Below are positions 33,139 through 44,886 of a stretch of DNA of 64,000 bases, in pieces. Where the stretch lies: positions 6,076,001 to 6,140,000 of the forward strand of contig JAYESD010000012.1 of NCBI GenBank assembly GCA_036927565.1. The letters run 5' to 3'. The translations under genes were made by a program, and so were the position numbers. Position 1 is the first letter of the stretch, and every line of letters starts with the position of its first letter. The stretch comes from Tuctoria greenei. Its lineage: Eukaryota; Streptophyta; Magnoliopsida; Poales; Poaceae. The notes under the pieces were generated by a model. That model was not told the origin of the DNA. It did not search any database and saw only the letters and a list, made by a program, of their open reading frames with translations.

Positions 33139-34710
33139 TGAAAGCGGCCTAGAGGGGGGTGAATAGGCGATAATCGATAATTTAAACTTAATTCAGAGTT
33201 ATGAAAACAGAGAAGTCGGACTTGTCTGACTTCTAGTCGGACTTGTCTGACCTAAGTCGGACAAGTCTGACCTGGGTCGGATAAGTCCGAGATTACCTGC
33301 ACGATCAGACCAAAAATCCAATTTTTAAGCGATCTAGTGAGAGATATCGATCCCTAGCAGTTCTACACGAAGTATGGAGTAGAAAGAAAGCTGAGGGAGA
33401 GATAGCACGCGGAAAAACACTAGAATCAAAACTTGCAAGAATGAAAGAACAACAAGAGACAAATGATTTTATCTCGAGGTTCGGAACCACAAAGGATCCT
33501 ACGTCCCCGTTGAGAAGTCCACAAGGGACCAGGCCTTCTCTAGCCTTTCCCTCACGAGTTGCCACAAGGGCCAACTCCCAAATCTTCCACTATCACAAAG
33601 ATTGTTACAAACTCCCCGATTACAAGAGATCACAAAGAAATTGCGGGGCGACGCCTAACTGTCTAGGGGAGAACCCCAAGAGCAACAAACACGCAATCAC
33701 GAAGAAACTTAGCGAATCACACGTTGCTCAACCCCTCAACAAACCGTTTCTCCCGATTCTCACAAAGCACTCTTCACTCTCCCAAAAACTCGAATTTGGG
33801 CTCTAGAGGTAAAGAACAAGTGGAGAGAGGTTCTTGAGTTCAAATGGGCGTTCAAAACTGTTCAGGGGTGTTAGGCATGGTTGGTGGGTCAAAACCACCC
33901 ACTATTTATACTCCAAAAGGTCATTAGAGCCGTTTGACACAGCCCACGTCGGACATGTCTAACACAAAGTCGGACTTGTCCGAATTGCTGATGTCATAAA
34001 GCATACGGCTACCCGTTGGAATTTAAATAGTGCACCAAAAGCCACCTCGGACATGTCTGACACAAAGTCGGACATGTCTGACCTCAAAGGTCAGGCCTTT
34101 CACTTCAGACTTGTCTGACCAAAACCACTTCAGACATGTCTGACACACAATCTCGGACATGTCTGAAGTTCTGCAGAGAGAACTCGGACAAGTCTGACTC
34201 TCTGGGACTTAGAAAATTTTTCTTAGTCCCTGGGAACAGATCCATCTCGGACATGTCCGACCCCCAGGTTCGGACAAGTCCGAAACTTTACTGGAACTCT
34301 CACTGGAACCCTTCCAGTGCCAATTCGGACATGTCTGACTCACAATTTCGGACATGTCTGACTTCCTGCAGAGAGGATTCGGACATGTCTGACACCACAA
34401 GTCAGACAAGTCCGCCCAAGCCACAAAGGCCCTACTAAAATCTTCTACTAAGGGGTTGAGCACCCGAATGACTCACTAAGTGTCTACGCGTCGTGTCCCT
34501 CTTAATAGTACGGTTTTTCCTACGACTCAAGGAGAAAATAGAAAACCCTATTTTTATTCTTCTTCGCCACAACTTTTCTCCTTTTGCCGTCTTTCTTCAA
34601 AGCTCCATTCCGTACTTCGGATATGCACTCATGCTCAACCAAGTTCATCAGCACTTTAATGGTTCATCATCAATCCACCAAAATCCACAAGGGACTTAGA
34701 TGCACTTACA
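33139..34710 (-). repeat. 3' LTR of element 4 (1572 bp), with palindromic motif array
   Basis: Starts TGAAAGCGGCC and ends ATGCACTTACA. About 17 copies of CGGAC(AT/AA/TT)GT(C/T)(C/T)GA variants lie at 33215-33290 and 33948-34412; exact examples are CGGACATGTCCG at 34248-34259 and CGGACAAGTCCG at 34271-34282. A TATA box on the minus strand (TATAAATAG, 33902-33910) lies just left of the small cluster and right of the main cluster in transcription order, so the main cluster is downstream of it in plus coordinates and upstream in the element. Confidence 0.92.
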
Positions 34711-34725
34711 ATCTCCCCCTTTTTG
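34711..34725 (-). other. Polypurine tract of element 4
   Basis: The minus strand reads AAAAAGGGGGAGAT just before the LTR start TGTAAGTGC. The same tract precedes the element 5 LTR at 50520-50532. Confidence 0.88.
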
Positions 34726-34823
34726 GTGATTGATGACAACCAACTAAAGTCTTTGACAAAAATAAGATTTGATAGAAGCTTTGAGTCTCAAGTGTATATG
34801 AGCTTTTGGAATAACAATAAAAA

Positions 34824-35257
34824 CAACTCATATACACTCAATCGTCGTGGGGTGCCTATATGCTCGTGTGTGTGCAATAATGTGATACAAATGAAGAAAT
34901 GCACACGAGATCAATGAAGCATCATAATGATCATCATAAGGCATCAATAAATATCATCATAAGGCATCAATAAACATCATTAAGCATTAACAGCCATAAA
35001 CGAGTAACAAATAAGTACAAGACACACCACGATAGAAAAACAACTCATATACACTCAATCGTCGTGGGGTTCCTATATGCTCGTGTGTGTGCAATAACGT
35101 GATACAAATGAAGAAATGCACACGAGATCAATGAAGCATCATAATGATCATCATAAGGCATCAATAAACATCATCATAAGGCATCAATAAACATCATTAA
35201 GCATTAACAGCCATAAATGAGTAACAAATAAGTACAAGACACACCACTATAGAAAAT
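34824..35257. repeat. 217-bp tandem duplication in the 3' region of element 4
   Basis: Copies 34824-35040 and 35041-35257 are almost identical. Each begins CAACTCATATACACTCAATC. Inside each is a smaller repeat of about 22 bp, CATCATAAGGCATCAATAAA. No coding capacity is seen. Confidence 0.9.
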
Positions 35258-36277
35258 ATGACTAGATACATGTCCATGTCCAAGAAAAAGCACTAGAGTC
35301 TAATACTTCTCCCCCTTTGGCATCAAGGCACCAAAAAGGAGAAAAGTGGACACTAAGACCTAGTCTACTCGGTGTCGTTGCTCTCCTGCTCATAGCTAGA
35401 AAAAGATACAAGGATAGATAAGAGTCAAAGCAAGAGAGATAGAGCAATTAACTTGATAGTTTCGATAGAAATTAGGTCTTAGAGTTATACAGGATCGGAG
35501 ATGTCTGACTCAAGAATTTTGGACATGTCCAAATTTCAGAGTCAGACTTGTCCGACCTGTACAGAACTGAACCTAATTGCTAAGGAAACTAAGCAAATCA
35601 ACTTTTCTACCGACCAAATTTTGCACCAAGGTTGCAAACATGCCTAGGAACAATTCCAAGGGCATAAATTTGCAAACTTGCCGCTAGATCTAGAAATGAG
35701 AGGAAAGATGAGAAAAATACCTTCGGATGGAGAAAAGATTGAAGAACTCCGAAGGGGATGTGAATCCTCCAACTTCGAGGGAGATTTTCCCTCAAGAACT
35801 CCTGACAAGAGCCTCAAAAGCAATGTGGATCGCCTTGGGAGGTTTGAGAGAGAGAGAGAGGTTAGGGTTTGAAGTGAGGAGAGAGAGAAGGAAAGGAAAC
35901 CGTCGGCCTCTTGGAAGGGGTTCGGATTTCCCACATCGGTCAAGTCCAAAATTTTACTTCAGACATGTCCGAGTTCTCTCTGCAGACTTAAAACCCACTT
36001 CGGACATGTCTGACTTTTGTAAGACTTGTCCGACTCCCCCTGAGTGTATGCAATGTGTAAACACTTGGGGATATATAGATAAGTATATATGGACATTTTG
36101 GATAGGTTTTTGCAAATATCTTTGACAAAAATGATCAGTAAGCAACCAACAATCAAACTATGATCATTTTCACCAAAGAGAAGTTTAGAACATAGTTTTC
36201 AAGAACAAATAGATGAGATTTTCGAAAACACACAACATTTTGAAGTTGAAAACTAATAGCAATCAGATGTGCATGAC
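35258..36277 (-). other. 3' region of element 4 between pol and LTR
   Basis: No ORF with recognisable domains; unlike element 5 there is no env-like ORF here. A polypurine-like motif (minus strand TTTTTGGTGCCTTGATGCCA then AAGGGGGAG) is at 35307-35340. Palindromic motif variants occur at 35495-35560 and 35938-36035 (for example CGGACATGTCTGAC near 36002). Confidence 0.65.
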
Positions 36278-37873
36278 TCAAGAAATGTTTCGAGAATCCA
36301 AGATATTTAGCTCACTCCTTAGGTCACAAAAGCGTCTCTCATCAAGGGGTTTGGTGAAGATGTCCGCCAATTGCTTCTCACTTCTAACATGAGAGATAAC
36401 GATATCTCCCTTGATAGAGTGATCTCGCAGGAAATGGTGACGAATATCTATGTGTTTGGTTCTAGAATGCTCGACGGGGTTGTGAGCAATCTTGATGGCA
36501 CTCTCATTATCACATAGGAGAGGAATATGGCTCAGATTGTAACCATAATCCCTAAGAGTTTGTCGCATCCAAAGAAGTTGCGCACAACAACTTCCGGCTG
36601 CAACGTACTCCACTTTGGCTGTGGAAAGGGCAATGGAGTTTTGTTTCTTGGAAGACCACGCAACCAAGGACCTACCAAGGAATTGGCATGTCCTGGATGT
36701 GCTCTTCCTATCTACCCTACAGCCCGCATAACCCGCATCGGAATAACCGACGAGATCAAACTTGGATCCTTTAGGGTACCAAAGACCTAGATTAGGAGTG
36801 TGAACTAAATACCTAAGGATCCTCTTAACCGCTGTCAAGTGACACTCTTTTGGAGTGGCTTGGAATCGAGCACACATGCACACACTAAGCATAATGTCGG
36901 GTCTAGAAGCACAAAGATAAAGAAAAGAGCCAATCATAGAACGGTATACCTTTTGGTCCACGCTCGCTCCTTCTTCGTTTAGTCCTAAATACCCGTTTGT
37001 TCCCATAGGTGTCTTGATGGGCTTCGCCTTCTCCATGCCAAACTTCTTGAGAATGTCATGAGTGTACTTGGTTTGGCATATGAAGGTCCCTTCCTTGAGT
37101 TGCTTTACTTGGAAACCTAGGAAAAACTTCAACTCCCCCATCATAGACATCTCAAATCTCTCCGTCATGATTTTGGAAAACTCATCACAAAAAGTTTTGT
37201 TAGTAGAACCAAATATGATGTCATCAACGTAAATTTGGCATACGAACAAGTCATTATCAAAATGCTTAGTGAAGAGAGTATAATCGGCTTTCCCAATCTT
37301 AAAACCATTTTGAGTGAGAAAATCCCTAAGGCACTCATACCAAGCTCTAGGTGCTTGTTTGAGGCCATAGAGAGCCTTACACAACTTGTAGACGTGATCG
37401 GGATGCTCTTCATCTTCAAATCCGGGCGGTTGCTCCACATACACTTCCTCCTTGATTGGACCGTTGAGGAATGCACTTTTCACATCCATTTGATATATCT
37501 TGAAATCATGGTGAGTAGCAAAGGCCAATAATATGCGAACAGATTCAAGCCTAGCTACGGGAGCAAAGGTTTCATCGAAATCCAAACCTTCGACTTGAGC
37601 GTATCCTTTTGCTACAAGTCTTGCCTTATTTCTTGTTACCACCCCGTGTTCATCTTCTTTGTTGCGGAACACCCACTTGGTTCCAACAACATTTGCATTT
37701 GGTCTTCTCACGAGTTCCCACACCTTGTTCCTCTTGAAGTTGTTGAGCTCTTCTTGCATCGCCATTACCCAATCCGGGTCTTGTAGAGCTTCTTCTACTT
37801 TCCGTGGCTCTAAAGAGGAAACAAAAGAGTAATGTTCACAAAAGTTAGCCATACGTGAGCAAGTAGTTACCAC
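36278..37873 (-). CDS. Reverse transcriptase and RNase H of element 4
   Basis: A 531-residue open frame covers the copia RT (WVFRNKEDEHGVVTRNKARLVAKGY, DETFAPVARLESVRILLA, YQMDVKSAFLNG, PPGFEDEEHPDHVYKL, ALYGLKQAPRAWY) with the catalytic box IYVDDIIFGS at residues 214-223. RNase H follows (GYSDAGYAG, DRKSTSRTCQFLG, WSSKKQNSIALSTAK), ending with the typical HIDIRHHFLRD and LADIFTKPLDE. The active-site Asp pair is intact and no stop interrupts it. A frameshift separates it from integrase, so it would not be made as one polyprotein. Confidence 0.92.
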   Translation of the reverse strand: MVTTCSRMANFCEHYSFVSSLEPRKVEEALQDPDWVMAMQEELNNFKRNKVWELVRRPNANVVGTKWVFRNKEDEHGVVTRNKARLVAKGYAQVEGLDFDETFAPVARLESVRILLAFATHHDFKIYQMDVKSAFLNGPIKEEVYVEQPPGFEDEEHPDHVYKLCKALYGLKQAPRAWYECLRDFLTQNGFKIGKADYTLFTKHFDNDLFVCQIYVDDIIFGSTNKTFCDEFSKIMTERFEMSMMGELKFFLGFQVKQLKEGTFICQTKYTHDILKKFGMEKAKPIKTPMGTNGYLGLNEEGASVDQKVYRSMIGSFLYLCASRPDIMLSVCMCARFQATPKECHLTAVKRILRYLVHTPNLGLWYPKGSKFDLVGYSDAGYAGCRVDRKSTSRTCQFLGRSLVAWSSKKQNSIALSTAKVEYVAAGSCCAQLLWMRQTLRDYGYNLSHIPLLCDNESAIKIAHNPVEHSRTKHIDIRHHFLRDHSIKGDIVISHVRSEKQLADIFTKPLDERRFCDLRSELNILDSRNIS

Positions 37874-38112
37874 TTTGGAGATGTCTCCAAGTATGTTGTC
37901 AACAGGATGGTCCCGTTGAACGCTTTGATGAACTCTTGGGTGTGGTGGTTGAGATTCTCGTTCATTGTCTTCATCTTGATCATTTTCTTTATCTGATCCA
38001 AGCCTCCTCCTTGATTTTGATCTTGTTGAGATTCATCTTGAGGATCTTGATCTTGTTCATGTGGGGGATTTGCATCTTCTTCGCTTGCTTGAAGATCATT
38101 TGGATCATGTGG
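37874..38112 (-). pseudogene. Acidic linker between integrase and RT of element 4, frameshifted
   Basis: In the integrase frame the translation continues as an Asp/Gln/Glu-rich stretch (ASEEDANPPHEQDQDPQDESQQ) before the frame is lost. The homologous linker in element 5 (44110-44340) is also acidic and Gln-rich. Confidence 0.65.
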
Positions 38113-39465
38113 TCACACATCTCCAAGTGCCATTCTCCTTAGTGCTTCTTGCGGAGTCTTCTCTTGATCTAGCACACACTTATCACCTTGCTCCACTTGA
38201 GAGCCATTAGTCTCATCAAACACTACGTCATGTGCTACTTCAACAATCTCGGAGGACTTGTTGAAGACACGATAGGCGTAGGTGTTTGAGTCATAGCCAA
38301 GCAAGAAACCTTCATCGGATTCCGAAGCGAACTTCAAATTCCTAGGATTCTTGTTGAGAATATAGCACTTGCTCCCAAAAACACGAAAGTATGAGATGTT
38401 GGGTTTGTTACCGGTTAGGAGTTCATACGAGGTCTTCTTCAAGAGTCGATGAAGATACAACCGGTTTATGGCATGGCTAGCGGTGTTAACCACTTCCGCC
38501 CAAAACCGGTCGGACGTCTTGTACTCATCAAGCATCGTCCTTGACATCTCGATAAGAGTCCTATTCTTCCTCTTCGCTACTCCATTTTGTTGAGGGGAGT
38601 AGGGAGCGGAGAACTCATGCTTGATTCCTTCTTCATCCAAGAAGTCTTCAACTTGAGTGTTCTTGAACTCCGTCCCGTTTTTGCTCCTAATCTTCTTGAT
38701 TCTTAAGGAGAACTCGTTTTGAGCTCTCCTCAAGAACTTCTTGAGAACTCCTTGGGTTTCACCTTTGTCATGCAAGAAAAATACCCACGTGAAGCGAAAA
38801 AAATCATCAACAATAACTAGACCATATTTGTTACCGCCAATACTAATGTAGGCGATCGGTCCGAATAGGTCCATGTGTAGTAGCTCCAATGGTCTTGAGG
38901 TTGTCATGATGTTCTTGGACGGATGTTGAGCTCCTACTTGCTTTCCGGCTTGACATGCGCTACATGGTCTATCTTTCTCAAAGACAACATCTTTTAGTCC
39001 ACGGATATGATCCCCCTTAAGAATTTTTTGCAAGTTTCTCATCCCAACATGGGCTAGCCTTCGGTGCCATAGCCATCCCATGTTAGTTTTCGCCATTAAG
39101 CACGTATCAAGTTGGGCTTTATCCGTGGAGAAATCCACAAGGTAAAGCTTTCCCTTGAGTACGCCCTTAAAGGCGATTGAGTTGTTGCATCTTCTTGAGA
39201 CGGTCACACCGTTGTTAGTGAAAATACAATCATAACCATTATCACATAATTGAGAAATAGACAAGAGGTTGTAATCAAGTGAATCAACATAAAGCACATT
39301 AGAAAGAGTGTGTTTTGAGGAGATAGAAATTTTACCGGTGCCAAGGATTTTCCCTTGGCTATAATCCCCAAAGAAGATTCCTTCACTAGGATCTTCATTC
39401 TCCTTGTACTCTACAAACATCTTCCTCTCTCCGGTCATATGATTAGTGCATCCACTGTCAAGCAT
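38113..39465 (-). pseudogene. Protease end and integrase of element 4, catalytic residues lost
   Basis: The frame opens with the protease active site (LDSGCTNHMTGERKMF). Integrase follows with zinc-finger His134/His139 and Cys168/Cys171, D199 (MDLFGP), then IRSKNGTEF, where Lys262 stands in place of the second catalytic Asp, and NGVAKRKN, where Lys298 stands for the catalytic Glu. The spacing from 262 to 298 is the usual D-X35-E. Element 5 still has Asp and Glu at these places. Integration by this copy's own enzyme now seems impossible. The frame is the same as gag, separated by TAA and TAG at 39505-39520. Confidence 0.9.
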
Positions 39466-39504
39466 CCATTTTGATCCACCGGAGGAGTATGCCTACAAAA
39501 AGAG

Positions 39505-41772
39505 TTATGCCTTTCCTTTAGGTACCCAAACGGAGTTGGGTCCTTTGATGTTAGTCACAAGACATTTGGGCACCCACACGCAAGGCTTTGGGCTCTTGCG
39601 GAGTGGTCCGACATATCTAGCATAAGTCTTGCCAAATTTGTTCCTCAATAAAACATAAGAAGTATCAAAGTCATGGAACAAAGGATGAGGTTCATTTTTA
39701 GGCATATAAGATGTTGAGACAATGTTCTTTCCTTTATCTTGGGTGGATGAACCTTCCTTTACAAAAACAATCAAGTCTTTGTTATTCTTGGGGGCTTTGG
39801 CATTTTGCCTCCGCTCCCGAGAATAACCAAGACCATCCTTGACATGGGGAGGTCTCACATTGGTGTATGCACTACGTGCATAGGCCACCTTCTCCTTGTC
39901 AAAGATGCCACCTTTCGGTGCTTGTTTGTTTTGTGCCAAGTTAAGTTCATCCTTAAGTTTTAGGATCAAGCTTGAGCACATGCAAGTGTGAACTTCCTCG
40001 GATGAAATCTTTTGAGAAGATGATCTCTTTGAGGAAGAAGGTGCATTGATATTAAGTGACTCAACCTTTGTCTCTAGAATCTTGTTAACATTTGTCAAGT
40101 TAACAAGTTCATCCTTGAGCTCAACGGTCTTGTCCTTAAGATTTGAGCATGCTTCCTTGCTCATGGCAAGGTCATGCTCCAATGCATTGCTTCTTTCTCT
40201 CTCGCGCTCGAGGAGCTCCTCAAGCTCTTGACATATCTCCAATTTTTGGATGACCATGTCCTCTTGACGCTCAAGGAGATCCTCCTTCTCGGAGATTTCA
40301 TCTATACAAAAGTTCATCTTTCTCATGGCACTCTTACTTAAGCCTTTAAGCATGGATTCAAGTTCACTACCACTATCAAATTCATCACAAGAAGTTATAG
40401 AGGGAGTGGGTTTAGATTTGACCTTTCTCCTTCCCTCCTTTGCCATGAAACATGTGTACTTGAAATCATCATGGTTGGGGAAAATCTTGCTTGCACTTGA
40501 GCTCTTTCCGATGGCAATGGTTGCCACCTTATCTACATCGTCGGAAGATGAGTCTTCATTTGAGTCCCATTCTCTTCCAAGGTGGGCATGTCCCGATGGC
40601 TTCTTCTTCTTGAAGACCTTCTTATCTTGGGTCTTGCCCTCCTTCTTCTTGCTTTCATTGTATGGGCAATCCGCAATGAAGTGCCCATGTTCACCACACT
40701 TGTAGCAAGTCTTCTTCTTTAGCTTCTCCTTGCTCTTGCCTTCTTGGTGATAGCCTCCCTTCTTCCTTCTCATCATCCTTCTAAACTTGTTGATGAAGAA
40801 AGCTTCTTCCTCATCGGAGTCCATGCTCTCATCATCACTTGCATCTTCATTGTAGGATGTGGAAGTTGCTTTGAGGGCTATGTCTTTCTTCTTTGATGAG
40901 GCAAGCTTTTGGAGATCGTTGTAGAACATAGCTTCCTTTTCCATCATCTCATTGTTGATTATCCTCCCAAGCACTTCTTCCGGAGTCATCTTGGTGTAGT
41001 CGGGGCTTTCACGGATCAAGGAGCAAAGAGCGATGTTTCGAGGCATGAATGCCCAAAGCATCCTCTTCACCACTTCATGGTCCGTCCATCGAGTGCTTCC
41101 ATAGGCACAAATCTTGTTCACGAGTACCTTGAGGCGGTTGTACATGTCTTGGGGCAACTCACAATCCATGATGGTAAATCTCCCAAGCTCTCCTTCGATC
41201 ATCTCAATCTTCGCCTCCCGGATGAGTCGGTTGCCCTCGTGCGCCATCTTGAGTGTATCCCAAATATCTTTGGCCACTTCCAAACCTTCGACTCGGTTGA
41301 ATTCATCCCGAGTCAAAGATGAGGTTATGACTCCCACGGCTTGAGCATTGCGATGAAGTAGGATAGCTTGTTGTGGAGTGACGTCTTCCTCATTCCTTGG
41401 CATATGAACTCCGGTTTGCACAATCTGTCACAAACTAGGATTCAAAGAGATTAAATGCATCTTCATATTGTGTTTCCACATTGAATAGTCATTTCCATCG
41501 AATTTAGGAGGTTTGCCAAGTGGAATAGACAAATAGTGATTGTTAGCATGAAGACGATCATAATCAAAGTGAGTTTGAGTATAGTCATCGTTACTCTTCT
41601 CCTTCTCTTTGTTGATCTTGGGTTGTTTCCCTAGCTTCTCCCGAAGCTTCGCCTTGAGTTGGCGAGTCTCTTCATCGTCCTTCGGATCATCAAGAAGAAC
41701 GTCGTAGTTCTTGTCATTTGAGCCTTCACCCTTGACATATGAGGTATCATCCTTGTTCCTTTCTTCCGCCAT
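39505..41772 (-). pseudogene. Gag of element 4 (one internal stop)
   Basis: The start is ATG 41772, 38 bases after the primer site. A copia gag domain (PPKFDGNDYSMWKHNMKMHL, DIWDTLKMAHEG, PQDMYNRLKVLVNKI) is followed by a basic segment, one zinc knuckle (CYKCGEHGHFIADC, residues 239-252 from 41421), an acidic Ser/Asp run, a coiled coil (about residues 375-456) and the family end WVPKCLVTNIKGPNSVWVPK. The only break is TGA at 41428-41430, likely from TGG since Trp is usual there (NPSLW). The frame runs on into protease across two stops. Confidence 0.9.
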
Positions 41773-41809
41773 CGATTCTCTGAGATCTTAGTCTCTTCCG
41801 AAGAAACCT

Positions 41810-41821
41810 GCTCTGATACCA
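41810..41821 (-). other. tRNA-iMet primer-binding site of element 4
   Basis: The minus strand reads TGGTATCAGAGC, two bases from the LTR end. Confidence 0.92.
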
Positions 41822-41823
41822 AT

Positions 41824-43379
41824 TGAAAGCGGCCTAGAGGGGGGGGGGGTGAATAGGCGATAATCAATAATTTAAACTTAATTCAGAGTTATGAAAACAG
41901 AGAAGTCGGACTTGTCTGACTTCTAGTCAGACTTGTCTGACCTAAGTCGGACAAGTCTGACCTGGGTCGGATAAGTCCGAGATTACCTGCACGATCAGAC
42001 CAAAAATCCAATTTTTAAGCGATCTAGTGAGAGATATCGATTCCTAGCAGTTCTACACGAAGTATGGAGTAGAAAGAAAGCTGAGGGAGAGATAGCACGC
42101 GGAAAAACACTAGAATCAAAACTTGCGAGAACGGAAGAACAACAAGAGACAAACGATTTTATCCCGAGGTTCGGAACCACAAAGGATCCTACGTCCACGT
42201 TGAGGAGTCCACAAGGGACCAGACCTTCTCTAGCCTTTCCCTCACGAGTTGCCACAAGGGCCAACTCCCAAATCTTCCACTATCACAAAGATTGTTACAA
42301 ACTCCCCGATTACAAGAGATCACAAAGAAATCGCGGGGCGACGCCTAACCGTCTAGGGGAGAACCCCAAGAGCAACAAACACGCAATCACGAAGAAACTT
42401 AGTGAATCACACGTTGCTCAACCCCTCAACAAACCGTTTCTCCCGATTCTCACAAAGCACTCTTCACTCTCCCAAAAACTCGAATTTGGGCTCTAGAGGT
42501 GAAGAACAAGTGGAGAGAGGTTCTTGAGTTCAAATGGGCGTTCAGAACTATTCAGGGGTGTTAGGCATGGTTGGTGGGTCGAAACCACCCACTATTTATA
42601 CTCCAAAAGGTCATTAGAGCCATTTGACACAGCCCACGTCGGACATGTCTGACACAAAGTCGGACTTGTCTGAATTGCTGATGTCATAAAGCATACGGCT
42701 ACCCGTTGGAATTTAAATAGTGCACGAAAAGCCACCTCGGACATGTCTGACACAAAGTCGGACATGTCTGACCTCAAAGGTCAGGCCTTTCACTTCAGAC
42801 TTGTCTGACCAAAACCACTTCAGACATGTCTGACACACAATCTCGGACATGTCTGAAGTTCTGAAGAGAGAACTCAGACAAGTTTGACTCTCTGGGACTT
42901 AGAAAATTTTTCTTAGTCCCTGGGAACAGATCCATCTCGGACATGTCCAACCCCCAGGTTCGGACAAGTCCGAAACTTCACTGGAACTCTCATTGGAACC
43001 CTTCCAGTGCCAATTCGAACATGTCTGACTCACAGTTTCGGACATGTCTGACTTCCTACAGAGAGTATTCAGACATGTCTGACACCACAAGTCAGACAAG
43101 TCCGCCCAATCTTCTACTAAGGGGTTGAGCACCCGAATGACTCACTAAGTGTCTACGCGTCGTGTCCCTCTTAATAGTACGTTTTTTCCTACGACTCAAG
43201 GAGAAAATAGAAAACCCTATTTCTATTCTTCTTCGCCACAACTTTTCTCCTTTTGCTGTCTTTCTTCAAAGCTCCATTCCGTACTTCGGATCTGCGCTCA
43301 TGCTCAACCAAGTTCATCAGCACTTTAATGGTTCATCATCAATCCACCAAAACCCACAAGGGACCTAGATGCACTTACA
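41824..43379 (-). repeat. 5' LTR of element 4 (1556 bp)
   Basis: Pair of 33139-34710. It carries the same palindrome array (41907-41980 and 42640-43105), a TATA box at 42592-42600 (minus strand), an 11-G run at 41839-41849 where the left copy has 6, and a 21-bp deletion near 43109. Confidence 0.93.
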
Positions 43380-43384
43380 AATAC

Positions 43385-44881
43385 GGCTTAGTAATTGTTG
43401 ATAATTTTTTGCGCTCCACGTGGGTTTTCTTTTTGCATGATAAGACAGAAACTCAAGGAACCCTCAAGAAGTTTCTCAAGCATGCCAAAAATGAATTTTC
43501 ATTGAAGATCAAGAACATACGAAGTGACAATGGCACAAAGTTCAAGAACACCCAAGTCAAGGAGTACCTAGACGAAGAAGGCATAAAACATGAATTTTCA
43601 GCGCCGTAGTCCCCTCAACAAAATGGAGTAGCCGAAAGGAAGAATCAAACTCTCATAGAGATGGTGAGGACAATGCTTGATGAGTACAAGACTTCAGATC
43701 GATTTTGGGCTGAAGCGGTCAACACCGCGCGAAATGCCATAAATCAACTCTATCTTCATCGACTACTCAAGAAAACGTCATATGAACTACTCACCAGTAA
43801 CAAGCCCAATATTTCCTATTTTCGAGTTTTTGGCTCAAAGTGTTATATATTGAACAAGAAGCCTAGGACTTCAAAGTTTGCTTTGAAGTCCGATGAAGAT
43901 TTCTTGCTTGGCTATGATTCGAACTCCTACGCCTATCGGGTCCTCAACAAGGTCTTCAGACTTGTTGAAGTAGCACGTGATATAGTGTTCGATGAAACTA
44001 ACGGCTCTCAAGAAGAGCAAGTTGATCAATATGTGCTAGATCGAGAAGAAGCTCCATGTCAAGCGTTGAGAAGAATGGCGTTGGGCGATGTTCGACCACA
44101 AGCGCCACCTCCAAATGCAAATGAAGAAGATGAACCACAAGTGGAGGTAATTGATCAAGGGGGAGCTTCTACATAAGATCAAGCTCATGAAGATCAAGTT
44201 GACCAACAAATCAATGAGGGCAACAATCTAGGGGGAGAAGAGGATGCCCATGAAGATTCAAGTCCACAAGTGGCACATCCAAGAGTACACCAATACATCG
44301 AAAGAGATCACCCCGTCAACAACATAATCGGTGACATCCAAAAGGGAGTAACAACTAGATCTCAAATTGCTAATTTTTGTGAACATTACTCGTTTGTATT
44401 CTCTTTGGAACCTCACAGGGTTGAAGATGCATTGAAAGATCCGGATTGGGTGATGGCAATGCAAGAAGAATTGAACAACTTCAAATGGAACGAGGTGTGG
44501 GAACTTGTTGAAAGGCCCAAGTTCAAAGTCGTCGGCACTAAGTGGGTCTTCTGCAACAAGCAAGATGAACATGGGGTGGTGACAAGAAACAAGGCACGAC
44601 TTGTGGCCAAAGGGTATTCACAAGTCGAAGGTTTGGATTTCTACAAAACTTTTGCTCCGGTAGCTAGACTTGAATCGATTAGAATATTACTTGCATATGC
44701 TACTCACCATGATTTGAAGCTCTATCAAATGGATGTGAAAAGTGCATTCCTCAACGAACCAATCAAGGAGGAGGTGTATGTGGAGCAACCCCCTGGATTC
44801 AAAGATCAAGAGTTCCCCGACCATGTGTTCAAACTGCGTAAGGCTCTCTATGGCCTCAAACAAGCTCCTAGAGCTTGGTAT
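43385..44881 (+). pseudogene. Integrase core to RT N-terminus of element 5
   Basis: The sequence continues integrase from GLVIVDNF with IRSDNGTKF (second catalytic Asp present) and NGVAERKNQTL (catalytic Glu present). A TAG inside the YSPQQNG block (about 43606-43608) and another near 44174 interrupt it. After an acidic Gln-rich linker, RT begins (WVFCNKQDEHGVVTRNKARLVAKGY, YQMDVKSAFLN, ALYGLKQAPRAWYE) and is cut by the solo LTR at the GAGTG target. Confidence 0.88.
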
Positions 44882-44886
44882 GAGTG

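Larger units (their letters stand above)
33139..43379 (-). mobile_element. Element 4: nearly complete Sirevirus-like Ty1/copia element, minus strand
   Basis: LTRs at 33139-34710 and 41824-43379 enclose primer site, gag, protease, integrase, RT and RNase H in copia order, and a polypurine tract. The target duplication is AATAC (33134-33138 and 43380-43384), and the flanks join to restore the copia integrase codons GNKY|GLVIVD. The LTRs differ mainly by point changes, a 21-bp deletion in the right copy and a G-run length difference. It is the most open element in the window but has a gag stop, a frameshift between integrase and RT, and a damaged integrase active site. Confidence 0.93.

Noticed and set aside
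33215..34412. Regularly recurring short palindromes considered as a CRISPR array
   Set aside because: Spacing is irregular, repeats are only about 12 bp and degenerate, no cas genes exist, and the context is a plant LTR.
36527..36790. Plus-strand ORF overlapping RNase H of element 4
   Set aside because: It is a shadow of the well-supported minus-strand RT/RNase H frame.
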